Below are positions 23,074 through 31,525 of a DNA stretch of 64,000 bases, in pieces (the first letter of the stretch is position 1; every line of letters starts with the position of its first letter). Source of the DNA: Bacillota bacterium (GTDB taxonomy: Bacteria; Bacillota; Clostridia; Acetivibrionales; DTU013). Location: contig JAEYOP010000071.1 of assembly GCA_023411575.1 (NCBI GenBank), forward strand, positions 1 through 64,000, given 5' to 3'. The position numbers and the translations under genes were made by a program. The notes under the pieces were generated by a model. It searched no databases, had not been told where the DNA came from, and saw nothing but the letters and a program-made list of their open reading frames with translations.

Positions 23074-23979
23074 GTGGAAATCTATCTGGATGTCATTATC
23101 CTTGAAAATATTGTCATCAATTATTTAATATTACTGGTAACCGCAAAATTTTCAAAAAACAGGGCAGTCCACTTCCGACTGTTGCTGGGCGCGCTCGTGG
23201 GCGCCGCCTACCTGGTCCTGATGATCCTGCTGCCGGAAATGAAGATCTACACGACCGTTTTATCCAAGCTGCTGTTATCGGTTGCGATGGTGGCGGTTGC
23301 GTTCAGCTTCGGCAAGCTCTCGTCCTTCCTGAAGGCGCTGGCCATATTCTATGCCTCCACGTTCCTGTTCGCGGGCGCCGGGTTCGCCTTGCTTTTTTTC
23401 AACAACAGCGGGGGAGTAGTGCGGAACGGCGTTGTGCTTTCGCCCATTTCCTTTTTAAATACCCAATGGTCGGAGCTTTTGCTTGCCATTGCCGTTACGT
23501 TTATTCTCCTGCGGGTGGTGTGGGATGTGATTCAGAACCGGTTCCTGAGGGAAAAGATTCTCGTCCGGGTTTGCATCTCCTTTGACAAAAAAACCACCGA
23601 CCTCAGCGCCCTTGTCGATACGGGCAATTCGCTGCACGACCCCCTGACCAACATGCCGGTGGTGGTGGTCGAATTCTCGGCGATCCGGGAGATCCTTCCG
23701 GACGATATCCGGGCCATTTTTGAAAGGGATTCCGAAAATGATCTGGGAAGCATTACCGACACTATCTCATGCTCCGCATGGTTTTCACGTTTCAGGCTTA
23801 TTCCGTTCACGTCCCTCGGGAAGGAGAACGGGATGCTGCTGGGATTCAGGCCGGACTATATTGAGATAGGCAGTGACAGCGAAAGGAAAGGAGTCAGTGA
23901 TGTAATCATCGGAATCTACAACAGATCCTTGTCAAGAAATGAGAAGTACCGGGCATTGCTTAATCCCGAATTAATGTAA
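23074..23979 (+). CDS. spoIIGA: Sigma-E processing peptidase SpoIIGA
   Basis: The 301-residue protein has about five N-terminal membrane helices (residues 5-155) and a cytoplasmic aspartic-protease-like domain with the catalytic ALVDTGNSLHDPLTNMPV near residue 186. SpoIIGA cleaves the pro-sequence from sigma-E in the mother cell after it receives the SpoIIR signal from the forespore. The GTG start at 23074 is supported by GAGGTAG at a six-to-ten-base spacing and gives the usual start EIYLDVIILENIVINYLIL. sigE follows 25 bases downstream, the invariant arrangement. Confidence 0.93.
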   Translation: MEIYLDVIILENIVINYLILLVTAKFSKNRAVHFRLLLGALVGAAYLVLMILLPEMKIYTTVLSKLLLSVAMVAVAFSFGKLSSFLKALAIFYASTFLFAGAGFALLFFNNSGGVVRNGVVLSPISFLNTQWSELLLAIAVTFILLRVVWDVIQNRFLREKILVRVCISFDKKTTDLSALVDTGNSLHDPLTNMPVVVVEFSAIREILPDDIRAIFERDSENDLGSITDTISCSAWFSRFRLIPFTSLGKENGMLLGFRPDYIEIGSDSERKGVSDVIIGIYNRSLSRNEKYRALLNPELM

Positions 23980-24004
23980 ATCATGCAGCGAAAGGAGATC
24001 GGAA

Positions 24005-24736
24005 ATGGGCATTTTTAGGAAGTGGAGGCTGTTCCTGAGGATACGTTTTCTGAACCTGCTCAACAGGATAGGAGCAGGCAGGAGCTATCCCGTTCATTAT
24101 ATAGGAGGAAGCGAGGCGCTGCCGCCGCCGCTGACGTCGGACGAGGAGAACTACCTGCTGTCCAGGCTGGTGGAAAAGGATTACGGCGTAAAGAGCATAC
24201 TGATCGAACGCAACCTGAGGCTGGTGGTCTATATCGCCCGAAAGTTCGAGAACACGGGGGTTGGGGTGGAAGACCTCGTATCCATCGGGACGATCGGGCT
24301 GATCAAGGCCATCAACACCTTCAATCCGTCCAAGAACATCAAGCTTGCCACCTATGCTTCCAGGTGCATTGAAAATGAGATATTGATGTACCTGAGAAGA
24401 AATAACAAGGTGAAGACGGAAATCTCCATCGACGAGCCACTCAACATCGATTGGGACGGAAACGAACTGCTGCTTTCCGACATTCTGGGCACCGAGAATG
24501 ATATTATTCACCGGAGCCTGGAGGACGAGGTGGACAGGGAGCTTTTAAACACGGCCATGAAAAAGCTTTCCATCCGGGAAAAGAAAATCATGGAATTGAG
24601 GTTCGGCCTTTCCAACGGGATCGAGAAGACCCAAAAGGAAGTGGCAGACATGCTGGGGATTTCCCAATCGTATATTTCCCGGCTGGAAAAAAGGATCATC
24701 AGCCGCCTGAAGAAGGAGATCAACCGAATGGTATGA
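24005..24736 (+). CDS. sigE: Sporulation sigma factor sigma-E (pro-sigma-E)
   Basis: The 243-residue factor has an amphipathic pro-sequence (residues 1-30, MGIFRKWRLFLRIRFLNLL) before YIGGSEALPPPL, where SpoIIGA cleavage occurs in Bacillus. Region 2 (ERNLRLVVYIARKFENTGVG and EDLVSIGTIGLIKAINTF) and region 4 (KIMELRFGL... with the helix-turn-helix TQKEVADMLGISQSYISRLE) are intact. Active sigma-E directs early mother-cell transcription. GAAAGGAG is well spaced from the ATG. The gene lies between spoIIGA and sigG, a hallmark of endospore formers. Confidence 0.96.
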   Translation: MGIFRKWRLFLRIRFLNLLNRIGAGRSYPVHYIGGSEALPPPLTSDEENYLLSRLVEKDYGVKSILIERNLRLVVYIARKFENTGVGVEDLVSIGTIGLIKAINTFNPSKNIKLATYASRCIENEILMYLRRNNKVKTEISIDEPLNIDWDGNELLLSDILGTENDIIHRSLEDEVDRELLNTAMKKLSIREKKIMELRFGLSNGIEKTQKEVADMLGISQSYISRLEKRIISRLKKEINRMV

Positions 24737-24792
24737 ACCTCCAAAGCCGCTTTGTCAAGGCCTTTGACAAATATTTTTTGCGGACGGACGCA

Positions 24793-24821
24793 GTATAAAA
24801 TAAACCTCCATGGCAATAATG
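24793..24821 (+). promoter_or_regulatory. Possible sigma-F/sigma-G-type promoter of sigG
   Basis: GTATA at 24793-24797 and GGCAATAATG at 24812-24821 resemble the -35 (GywTA) and -10 (GGnnAnAnTw) elements of forespore sigma-F promoters, with nine of ten -10 positions matching. The 14-base spacer is one or two bases shorter than usual, so this is tentative. Confidence 0.35.
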
Positions 24822-24847
24822 TTACTATTCAAGGAGGCGGTAAATCA

Positions 24848-24863
24848 AACTTCGATCGAAGTT
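24848..24863. repeat. 16-base perfect palindrome upstream of sigG
   Basis: AACTTCGATCGAAGTT reads the same on both strands. It lies between the candidate promoter and the GGAGG ribosome binding site of sigG, 39 bases before the start codon, where it could form a short hairpin in the leader or bind a dimeric protein. Confidence 0.6.
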
Positions 24864-24901
24864 GGTTTGCACCGTTCCGATACTTTGCCGGGAGGTTTTT
24901 T

Positions 24902-25675
24902 ATGCTGGTCAACAAGGTTGAAATATGTGGTGTAAATACTTCAAAACTGCCGGTTTTATCCAATGATCAAAAGAAGGTCCTTTTTGAACGGATGCACAAA
25001 GGGGATACCAGCGCGCGGGAGGAATTCATAAACGGGAATCTCCGCCTGGTGTTAAGCGTGATCCAGCGGTTCAACAACAGGGGGGAATATGTGGACGACC
25101 TTTTCCAGGTGGGCTGTATCGGGCTGATAAAGGCGATCGACAATTTTGACGTATCCCAGAACGTAAAATTTTCCACGTATGCCGTTCCCATGATCATCGG
25201 CGAAATCCGAAGGTATCTTCGTGACAACAATTCCATACGCGTCAGCAGATCCCTGCGGGATATTGCCTATAAGGCGCTTCAGGCCAAAGAAAAGCTTACC
25301 AGCAGAAACTCGAAAGAGCCGACCATAGCGGAAATCGCTCAAGAGCTGCAGCTTCCGAAGGAGGATGTGGTGTTTGCGCTGGATGCCATACAGGACCCCA
25401 TCTCGCTTTTCGAATCCGTCTATCATGACGGCGGGGATGCAATTTACGTGATGGACCAGGTCAGCGACGAGAAAAATATCGATGAAAACTGGCTTGAGGG
25501 TATTTCCTTAAAGGAAGCCATGAGAAAGCTGAACGACCGGGAAAAGTTGATCCTGAACCTGCGGTTTTTCGAAGGCAGGACGCAGATGGAGGTGGCCGAG
25601 GAGATCGGGATTTCCCAGGCCCAGGTGTCAAGACTGGAAAAAACGGCTCTCCTGCACATGAAAAAGTATATTTGA
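24902..25675 (+). CDS. sigG: Forespore sigma factor sigma-G
   Basis: The 257-residue factor begins MLVNKVEICGVNTSKLPVLS, the conserved N-terminus of sigma-G. It has region 2 (GNLRLVLSVIQRFNNRGEYV, DLFQVGCIGLIKAIDNFD), region 3 (RDIAYKALQAKEKL) and region 4 with the helix-turn-helix TQMEVAEEIGISQAQVSRLE. Sigma-G drives late forespore genes. The start at 24902 is chosen because GGAGG lies six bases upstream; the in-frame start at 24752 would add 50 residues without family match. A short terminator follows. Confidence 0.95.
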   Translation: MLVNKVEICGVNTSKLPVLSNDQKKVLFERMHKGDTSAREEFINGNLRLVLSVIQRFNNRGEYVDDLFQVGCIGLIKAIDNFDVSQNVKFSTYAVPMIIGEIRRYLRDNNSIRVSRSLRDIAYKALQAKEKLTSRNSKEPTIAEIAQELQLPKEDVVFALDAIQDPISLFESVYHDGGDAIYVMDQVSDEKNIDENWLEGISLKEAMRKLNDREKLILNLRFFEGRTQMEVAEEIGISQAQVSRLEKTALLHMKKYI

Positions 25676-25685
25676 CCCTTTATAA

Positions 25686-25708
25686 AACACCGGGAGGTGT
25701 TTTTTTTA
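25686..25708 (+). terminator. Short terminator after sigG
   Basis: AACACC-GGGA-GGTGTT with an eight-to-nine T run begins 11 bases after the sigG stop. Confidence 0.85.
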
Positions 25709-25758
25709 TTGCAAGCCACATATATTTATAATAACGAAACGGACGGCTGGTGTAGGGG

Positions 25759-26019
25759 ATGAATCGTTCCTCCGATTTCAGACAGAAGGAAGTCATTAAT
25801 ATTGCGGACGGCAAGCGGCTCGGGTTCGTGTCGGACGTGGAGATCGACCTGGATTCCGGCAAAATCGACGCCATTATTTTGCCGGGGGTAGGCAGGCTGT
25901 TCGGCCTTCTCGGCAAGGAAAGCGAGTTTGTAATCCCCTGGGAGAGAATCCAGAAAATCGGGGAGGATATTATTCTTGTGGACCTGGACGAGCGATTCAT
26001 CCGCAAATACTTTGATTAA
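25759..26019 (+). CDS. ylmC: YlmC/YmxH-family PRC-barrel sporulation protein
   Basis: The 86-residue product is a single PRC-barrel-like domain: RQKEVINIADGKRLGFVSDV, then EIDLDSGKIDAIILPG and EFVIPWERIQKIGEDIILVDL. YlmC/YmxH proteins are found after sigG in many Clostridia and Bacilli. They are sporulation-associated but have no known biochemical activity. The start at 25759 has GTAGGGG upstream. The gene is complete and separated from sigG by a terminator, so it has its own transcript or receives read-through. Confidence 0.85.
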   Translation: MNRSSDFRQKEVINIADGKRLGFVSDVEIDLDSGKIDAIILPGVGRLFGLLGKESEFVIPWERIQKIGEDIILVDLDERFIRKYFD

Positions 26020-26126
26020 CGCGGCATAGTGATATCTTGCCGCAAATAATGGGGTATAAAGCTTTTCCCGGATTTCCCGATATATAGAAAGAGCAGATAC
26101 AAAAGAGAAAGCAGAGAGGTACTGAA

Positions 26127-26582
26127 ATGAAGTGTCCATATTGTGGCTTTGTAGAGGACAAGGTGATCGATTCCAGGCCCACGGAGGAAAATGCCGCGAT
26201 CCGAAGGCGCCGTGAATGCTCCAAATGCATGAAGCGCTTCACCACCTACGAAAAGGTGGAAAGCGTGCCGCTGATGGTGGTCAAGAAGGACAAGACCCGT
26301 CAGACCTTCGACAGGGAAAAGCTGCTGAACGGCTTGCTAAGGGCATGCGAAAAAAGGCCTGTCTCCATCAACGATCTGGAAAAAACAGTGGATGAGATCG
26401 AAGGCCAGATTCTCAATACCCTCAAAAGGGAAATCACTTCCCAGGAGATCGGCGAAATGGTCATGGCGAAGCTGAAAGACCTGGACGAAGTGGCCTATGT
26501 CCGATTTGCCTCCGTATACCGGCAGTTCAGAGACATCAATACGTTCATGGACGAGCTCCATAAGCTCCTCAAGGACAAGTAG
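26127..26582 (+). CDS. nrdR: Ribonucleotide reductase repressor NrdR
   Basis: The 151-residue protein starts with a zinc ribbon MKCPYCGFVEDKVIDSR...CSKCMKRFTTYE (cysteines at residues 3, 6, 31 and 34) and continues with an ATP-cone domain (VVKKDKTRQTFDREKLLNGL to about residue 140). NrdR senses ATP/dATP and represses ribonucleotide reductase operons by binding NrdR boxes. Length and motif order match the family exactly. AGAGAGG precedes the ATG. No nrd gene lies in the window, so its targets are elsewhere. Confidence 0.95.
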   Translation: MKCPYCGFVEDKVIDSRPTEENAAIRRRRECSKCMKRFTTYEKVESVPLMVVKKDKTRQTFDREKLLNGLLRACEKRPVSINDLEKTVDEIEGQILNTLKREITSQEIGEMVMAKLKDLDEVAYVRFASVYRQFRDINTFMDELHKLLKDK

Positions 26583-26639
26583 CGTTCCAAAACAGCCGAA
26601 GCAGCTTGCAGCCTGTGCCAAGCCAATTTGCCCAGAAGA

Positions 26640-26665
26640 AACCGTCCGGCTCCGGATGGTTTTTT
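26640..26665 (+). terminator. Terminator after nrdR
   Basis: AACC(G)TCC pairs with GGA(T)GGTT around a GC-rich loop and is followed by six T residues. Confidence 0.75.
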
Positions 26666-26778
26666 GCTTTTTCTTAATTATTTTTTATTTCCCATGTGAT
26701 CTTTCATCTTCCCGGAAGGTTTTATAGATGAACCGGTTCTTTGTACACGCCAATACGACACATAAAGGAGAAACAGGA

Positions 26779-27267
26779 GTGAATGAGCCTATAGCCGGAA
26801 CGGCTGACCCGAAGCTCGTGATAGAACGCTATAAAGACACTGTCTTCAAAGTGGCCTATGCCTATTGCAAAAACAGAAGCGACGCGGAGGACGTCTTTCA
26901 GGAGGTATTCCTCCGTTATTTAAAAAAGATGCCCCGTTTTTCGGACGAAAACCATGCAAAAGCCTGGTTTATCCGGGTTGCCATTAATTGCAGCAAAAAA
27001 ACGCTGCTGTCCGGCTGGTTCCGGAAAACGGTCTCTTTGGATGAAAACCTGAGCTTTGAGACAGCGGAAGAAAGCGGGTTGTTTTACGCCGTTATGGAGT
27101 TGCCGCTGAAATATCGGGCGGTTATACACCTTTATTATTATGAAGGGTACAAAATCAGGCAGATCGCCGAAATCACCTCGCAATCGGAAACTGCCGTTTC
27201 CACCCAGCTCCAGAGGGCGCGGGAGATGCTGAAAAAAAGGTTGAGGGAGGATTTGATCTATGAATAG
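26779..27267 (+). CDS. ECF-family RNA polymerase sigma factor
   Basis: The product of 162 residues has sigma region 2 (FKVAYAYCKNRSDAEDVFQEVFLRYLKK, here the DAEDVFQEVF core near residue 33) and region 4 (LPLKYRAVIHLYYYEGYKIRQIAE near residue 108 with SETAVSTQLQRAREML). This is the two-domain plan of ECF sigma factors, which respond to envelope or other stress. The GTG at 26779 is chosen because AAAGGAG is eight bases upstream; an ATG at 26728 would add 17 residues and is possible. It overlaps the next gene, its probable anti-sigma factor, by eight bases. The activating signal is unknown. Confidence 0.88.
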   Translation: MNEPIAGTADPKLVIERYKDTVFKVAYAYCKNRSDAEDVFQEVFLRYLKKMPRFSDENHAKAWFIRVAINCSKKTLLSGWFRKTVSLDENLSFETAEESGLFYAVMELPLKYRAVIHLYYYEGYKIRQIAEITSQSETAVSTQLQRAREMLKKRLREDLIYE

Positions 27268-28606
27268 GAAAGTGTATCAAAACGCATTTCGAAATATTAC
27301 CGTTTCCCCTGAAATTCTGGACGGGGTTCTTGAAAAGGCGGACCGTATCCGGGAAGAAAGACGGAGAAAAAGCGCTAAACGCTTAAAGCTGCTTGTTCCC
27401 GTCGCGTTATTACTGGCGGCGTCGGCCATAACGGTGTCGGCGTCGGCATATCCCGGCGTTGCCGGGGTTCTCAGGGATTTTTACAGCCAATTGTTTTCTA
27501 CGGATAAAAGTGGAATGGATCCGGGGAAAATCGGATTTCTGGAGGAAAACGGCGCAGGCCCTGTCGGGTCGTTTGTCCGGAACGGCGTAAGCCTGAATGT
27601 GGAAGGAATGATCGGGGACAGCAATTATCTATACCTCAAGTATTCCATATCGCGGGCGGAAAAGTACGACAAGGATACGGAAACCGCTTTTGCCGCGCCA
27701 AAGCTTTATATCGGGGATATGGTCAAGGGCATCCTGCCTGCGGCCTGCAGCACGGTTTCCGTTTTGGGCGAAGACAAGCCCGGACGGGTGGACCAGGCGG
27801 CGCTGTACCACGTGGATGCAAACCGGTCCATAGCCGGTGAAACCGCCACTTTTGTCATGAAAGGCAGTGGGATTTATTCCGCCGCGGAGATCAATCTCGC
27901 GGAGGCCTATAAAAAATACGGCGCCAGACCGGCCGAAAACAGGGAAGACCCCTACGACCTTCCCGACTGCCGCATGAACATGCCGTTCAACAACGAATAT
28001 GGGGGTAAAATCCTCCTGAATTCCATCGGTTTTGTAAACAACAGGCTGGTATTGGCAGTCGATTCCTCGGGGTATTATGAGATCCCGGAAATCTTCCTGC
28101 GCAGCAAACAAACCGGCCGGATTTATTCCCGGTGTGATGGTTACCTGTCGGTGAAACGAAATGGTGCCGAATACTACCCATATGAGATGGAAAGCGCGGA
28201 CCAGCTGGAGGATTTTGAAATCGTGATGCGGCAGGAATATCATTTCAGCTTCCCGTTGTCCTATACCGACCGGACAAAAGAACTGGATACCGATGGTCAA
28301 GCTCCGCCGGCGCAGAGTGGCGTCAGGCTCGAAAGCATCCGAATATCGCCCCTTTCCATTAACATCCGGGGATTCGCAGACAAGGACAAATCCCCTATAG
28401 ATGCTGCCAGAAACTGCTCCATTCGGCTGAAGGACAAGACCGTACTGGGCAATTTTCAATTCAGCTACTGCGATTACGGAAATGCCGACGGATCCTTCAC
28501 TTCGGGTGCGTCGTTCAGTGAGCCGGTTATGCTGGATTCCATGGAAACGGTCATCATCGAATACGGAACGGAACGGCTTGAAATACCGGTTAAATGGAAG
28601 AATTGA
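27260..28606 (+). CDS. DUF4179-type membrane protein, probable anti-sigma factor
   Basis: The 448-residue protein has a short cytoplasmic N-terminus (residues 1-43, VSPEILDGVLEKADRIREER), one membrane helix (about 45-64) and a large extracytoplasmic beta-rich domain. The juxtamembrane part (SAYPGVAGVLRDFYSQLFS and the region to NGVSLNVEGMIGDSNYLYL) matches DUF4179 proteins, which in Firmicutes are usually encoded with an ECF sigma factor and are thought to hold it inactive. The eight-base overlap with the sigma gene implies coupled translation and matched amounts. The sensed ligand or stress is not evident. Confidence 0.78.
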   Translation: MNRKVYQNAFRNITVSPEILDGVLEKADRIREERRRKSAKRLKLLVPVALLLAASAITVSASAYPGVAGVLRDFYSQLFSTDKSGMDPGKIGFLEENGAGPVGSFVRNGVSLNVEGMIGDSNYLYLKYSISRAEKYDKDTETAFAAPKLYIGDMVKGILPAACSTVSVLGEDKPGRVDQAALYHVDANRSIAGETATFVMKGSGIYSAAEINLAEAYKKYGARPAENREDPYDLPDCRMNMPFNNEYGGKILLNSIGFVNNRLVLAVDSSGYYEIPEIFLRSKQTGRIYSRCDGYLSVKRNGAEYYPYEMESADQLEDFEIVMRQEYHFSFPLSYTDRTKELDTDGQAPPAQSGVRLESIRISPLSINIRGFADKDKSPIDAARNCSIRLKDKTVLGNFQFSYCDYGNADGSFTSGASFSEPVMLDSMETVIIEYGTERLEIPVKWKN

Positions 28607-28709
28607 AAAAAATGTAAATATAGTATGTACAAACGCAGGCATTTATAGTAGTATTGTGTTGGAAATAAATGTATTTAGTAACAACATAATACTTTCGGGG
28701 GATGCGAGT

Positions 28710-30245
28710 ATGTACTCCAAACTAAAAAGCTGCGGTCTGCTTGGGATAGACGGCTACACCGTCGAGGTCGAGACGGACATCAGCAGCGGTATACCGGTCT
28801 TTGACCTGGTAGGTCTCGGGGATGTGGCCGTCCGGGAAGCCAGGGAGCGGGTCCGGTCTGCGATCCGGAATTCCGGATTTGAATTTCCCATTCGAAGAAT
28901 TACGGTAAATCTTGCTCCCGCAAGTCTGAAGAAGGAGGGCTCCTCCTTCGACCTTGCCATAGCCCTTGGCGTGCTTGCTTCCGCAGATGTGGTCAATCCG
29001 GAGGCGATGGCCCATTCCATGTTTACCGGCGAGCTTTCCCTGGACGGCGGAATCAAGCCCGTAAAGGGCATCCTGCCGATGGCTGCATATGCCCGGCGCA
29101 GCGGCGCAGCCAATCTGGTCCTGCCGGCCGCCAACGCGGAAGAGGCATCCGTTGTCAAAGGACTGAACGTCATACCGGTTCATACGCTGGAGGAAACCGT
29201 CCGGTTTATCCAACAGGAAGAAAGCATAGTTCCGTATGTGTCCTCCGGCGATTGCATGGCAACTGTGCGGCAGGAATATGATGTGGACTTTGCGGAGGTA
29301 AAAGGCCAGGAGACGGTCAAAAGGGCACTGGAGGTGGCGGCATCCGGGGGACACAACTGCATTATGCTGGGTTCGCCCGGTAGCGGCAAAACCATGTTGG
29401 CCAAAAGGCTGCCCACAATCCTTCCGCCCATGACCTTCGAGGAAGGGCTTGAGGTCACGAAGATACACAGTATTGCGGGCATTCTGCCTCCGGGTTTGTC
29501 GCTGGTGACGGCAAGACCTTTCCGGAGCCCTCACCATACCATTTCCGATGTCGGCCTCGTAGGAGGCGGGAGTATGCCGAAGCCGGGCGAAATCAGCCTG
29601 GCCCACTACGGGGTTTTATTCCTGGACGAGCTGCCGGAGTTCGGCAAAAAATCCCTCGAGGCGCTCCGACAGCCTCTCGAGGATGGGGTGATCACCATCA
29701 GCCGGGCGAATGCCAGCCTGACTTATCCGGCCAAATCCATGCTGGTCTGTGCGGCCAATCCCTGCAAATGCGGGCGGTATCTCGATCCCACGGGGCAATG
29801 CACTTGTACTCCGAAGCAGGTCCAGGGCTATCTCGGAAGGCTGTCCGGCCCCTTGCTGGACCGGATGGACATCCATATAGAAGTCGCGTCCGTGAAATAC
29901 AGCGAAATAGACGGCGGCTCCGCCGGCGAATCCTCCGGAGTAATCCGGGAACGGGTTGAAAAAGCTAGAAGGATTCAGCTGGAACGGTATAAGGGGCTGA
30001 AGATATATTCCAATTCGCAGCTTCAGCCGGTGATGCTGAGTAAATTCTGCAAGCTGGATGAAAAATGCAGGAATATCCTGAAAAATTCCTTTGACCGGCT
30101 GGGGATGAGCGCAAGGGCGTACAGCAGGATTTTAAAGGTCGCAAGGACGATTGCGGATATGGATTGCAGCGAGGAGATCCGTCCCATCCACCTGGCCGAG
30201 GCGATCCAGTACCGCAGCCTGGACCGGAAGGTCTGGAACATGTAA
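28710..30245 (+). CDS. yifB: YifB/ComM-family Mg-chelatase-like AAA+ ATPase
   Basis: The 511-residue protein has the N-terminal Lon-protease-like ChlI domain (YTVEVETDISSGIPVFDLVG), a Mg-chelatase AAA+ core with Walker A MLGSPGSGKTML near residue 218 and FLDELPEFGKKSLEALRQPL (Walker B and sensor region) near 310, a four-cysteine zinc segment (CAANPCKCGRYLDPTGQCTC) and the C-terminal Mg_chelatase_C helical domain. In naturally competent bacteria ComM is a branch-migration helicase in transformation. The start at 28710 is chosen by homology and GGGGGAT upstream. dprA follows 80 bases later, supporting a DNA-uptake or recombination role. Confidence 0.93.
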   Translation: MYSKLKSCGLLGIDGYTVEVETDISSGIPVFDLVGLGDVAVREARERVRSAIRNSGFEFPIRRITVNLAPASLKKEGSSFDLAIALGVLASADVVNPEAMAHSMFTGELSLDGGIKPVKGILPMAAYARRSGAANLVLPAANAEEASVVKGLNVIPVHTLEETVRFIQQEESIVPYVSSGDCMATVRQEYDVDFAEVKGQETVKRALEVAASGGHNCIMLGSPGSGKTMLAKRLPTILPPMTFEEGLEVTKIHSIAGILPPGLSLVTARPFRSPHHTISDVGLVGGGSMPKPGEISLAHYGVLFLDELPEFGKKSLEALRQPLEDGVITISRANASLTYPAKSMLVCAANPCKCGRYLDPTGQCTCTPKQVQGYLGRLSGPLLDRMDIHIEVASVKYSEIDGGSAGESSGVIRERVEKARRIQLERYKGLKIYSNSQLQPVMLSKFCKLDEKCRNILKNSFDRLGMSARAYSRILKVARTIADMDCSEEIRPIHLAEAIQYRSLDRKVWNM

Positions 30246-30325
30246 TTCGAAGGACGTACCGGAGGGATACAGATCGGATGACATGCCGGCATGATGTCGT
30301 TAATAAGACACAGGAGTGAGAAAAC

Positions 30326-31450
30326 TTGTCAAAGGATTTGAAATATTGGGCCTGGTTCAGTTCCCTTGTAAAAATAACGCCGCGCAGACGCCTGAAGCTC
30401 CTGAAGCACTTCGGGGAACCGGCGCTGCTGTGGGAGTGCCCGGAGGCGGAGCTGCGGAAGCTTCCCTTTTGTACTCCGAAAACGGTCGAGGCGGTCCTGG
30501 ACGGCCGATTAAGGAATAATGCGGCGGGAATCCTGGAAGCCGTCTGCATATACGGAGCTGATATCATTCCCATAACGGATGAACGATATCCGGAACTGTT
30601 GAAAAACATACCTGACCCGCCGCTTGCCCTATATTGCAGAGGAAAGCTGCAAAAGGAAGAGGCCTGCGTCGCAGTGGTCGGCTCCAGAAAGGCGACCTGC
30701 TACGGGCTGGATATGGCAAAGCGCCTTTCCGGCGATCTGGCAAAGCAGGGGGTCACGATCGTCAGCGGCATGGCCCGGGGAATCGATTCCAAAGCCCATC
30801 TGGGGGCGCTGGAATCGGGAGGGCGGACGATTGCCGTGCTCGGCTGCGGTGTGGATGTTATCTATCCGTTCGAAAACAGGGACTTGATGAATCGAATCTG
30901 CGAATCCGGCGCGGTAATTTCCGAATATGTACCCGGCACACAGCCGATTCCCGCCAATTTCCCGGCTAGAAACAGGATCATAAGCGGTCTTTCGCAGGGA
31001 GTGGCCATTATCGAGGCGGGTGAGAAAAGCGGCTCGCTGATCACCGCGGATTTTGCCCTGGACCAGGGCAGAGAGGTTTTTGCAGTGCCCGGCAATATAA
31101 ACAGCAGGAACAGTTTCGGTACGAACAAACTGATCCGGGAAGGGGCCAGACTGGTGACGGACGCGGCGGACATCCTGGAGGAGCTGGGGATATGCCGTCC
31201 AGGGGATGGGAAGAGAGCAGTCCTGTGGAACCGGCTGCAGGGAACCGGTACAAAACAGTTCCCGGAACCCCTGTTTGGGAAGGAGGAGCGCACCATATCC
31301 CAAAGACTGCTTGAAGGGCCGGCCCATATTGATGGGATCGCACGGGATTGCGGCATAAGTGTGCAGCTTGTAAGTTCAGTTCTTGTCATGCTTGAATTGA
31401 GCGGCTTTGTCGAGCAGTTGCCGGGAAAGTATTACAAATTGGCGGAATAA
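30326..31450 (+). CDS. dprA: DNA-processing protein DprA/Smf
   Basis: The 374-residue protein has an N-terminal SAM-like/helix-hairpin region, a Rossmann-like DprA core (VAVVGSRKATCYGLDMAKRL, VSGMARGIDSKAHLGAL, GCGVDVIYPFENR, ISEYVPGTQPIPANFPARNR, EAGEKSGSLITADFALDQGR) and a C-terminal winged-helix DprA_WH domain (residues 310-374). DprA binds incoming single-stranded DNA and loads RecA. The TTG start at 30326 is supported by CAGGAGTGAG nearby. In Bacillus, dprA is followed directly by topA; here three AT-richer genes intervene. Confidence 0.94.
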   Translation: MSKDLKYWAWFSSLVKITPRRRLKLLKHFGEPALLWECPEAELRKLPFCTPKTVEAVLDGRLRNNAAGILEAVCIYGADIIPITDERYPELLKNIPDPPLALYCRGKLQKEEACVAVVGSRKATCYGLDMAKRLSGDLAKQGVTIVSGMARGIDSKAHLGALESGGRTIAVLGCGVDVIYPFENRDLMNRICESGAVISEYVPGTQPIPANFPARNRIISGLSQGVAIIEAGEKSGSLITADFALDQGREVFAVPGNINSRNSFGTNKLIREGARLVTDAADILEELGICRPGDGKRAVLWNRLQGTGTKQFPEPLFGKEERTISQRLLEGPAHIDGIARDCGISVQLVSSVLVMLELSGFVEQLPGKYYKLAE

Positions 31451-31525
31451 ATCTCATGAATCCGAAAACAAAACACTTTCATATAGAAAAAAAGGTATTG
31501 TACTATAAATTGCTGAGGATGTAAT

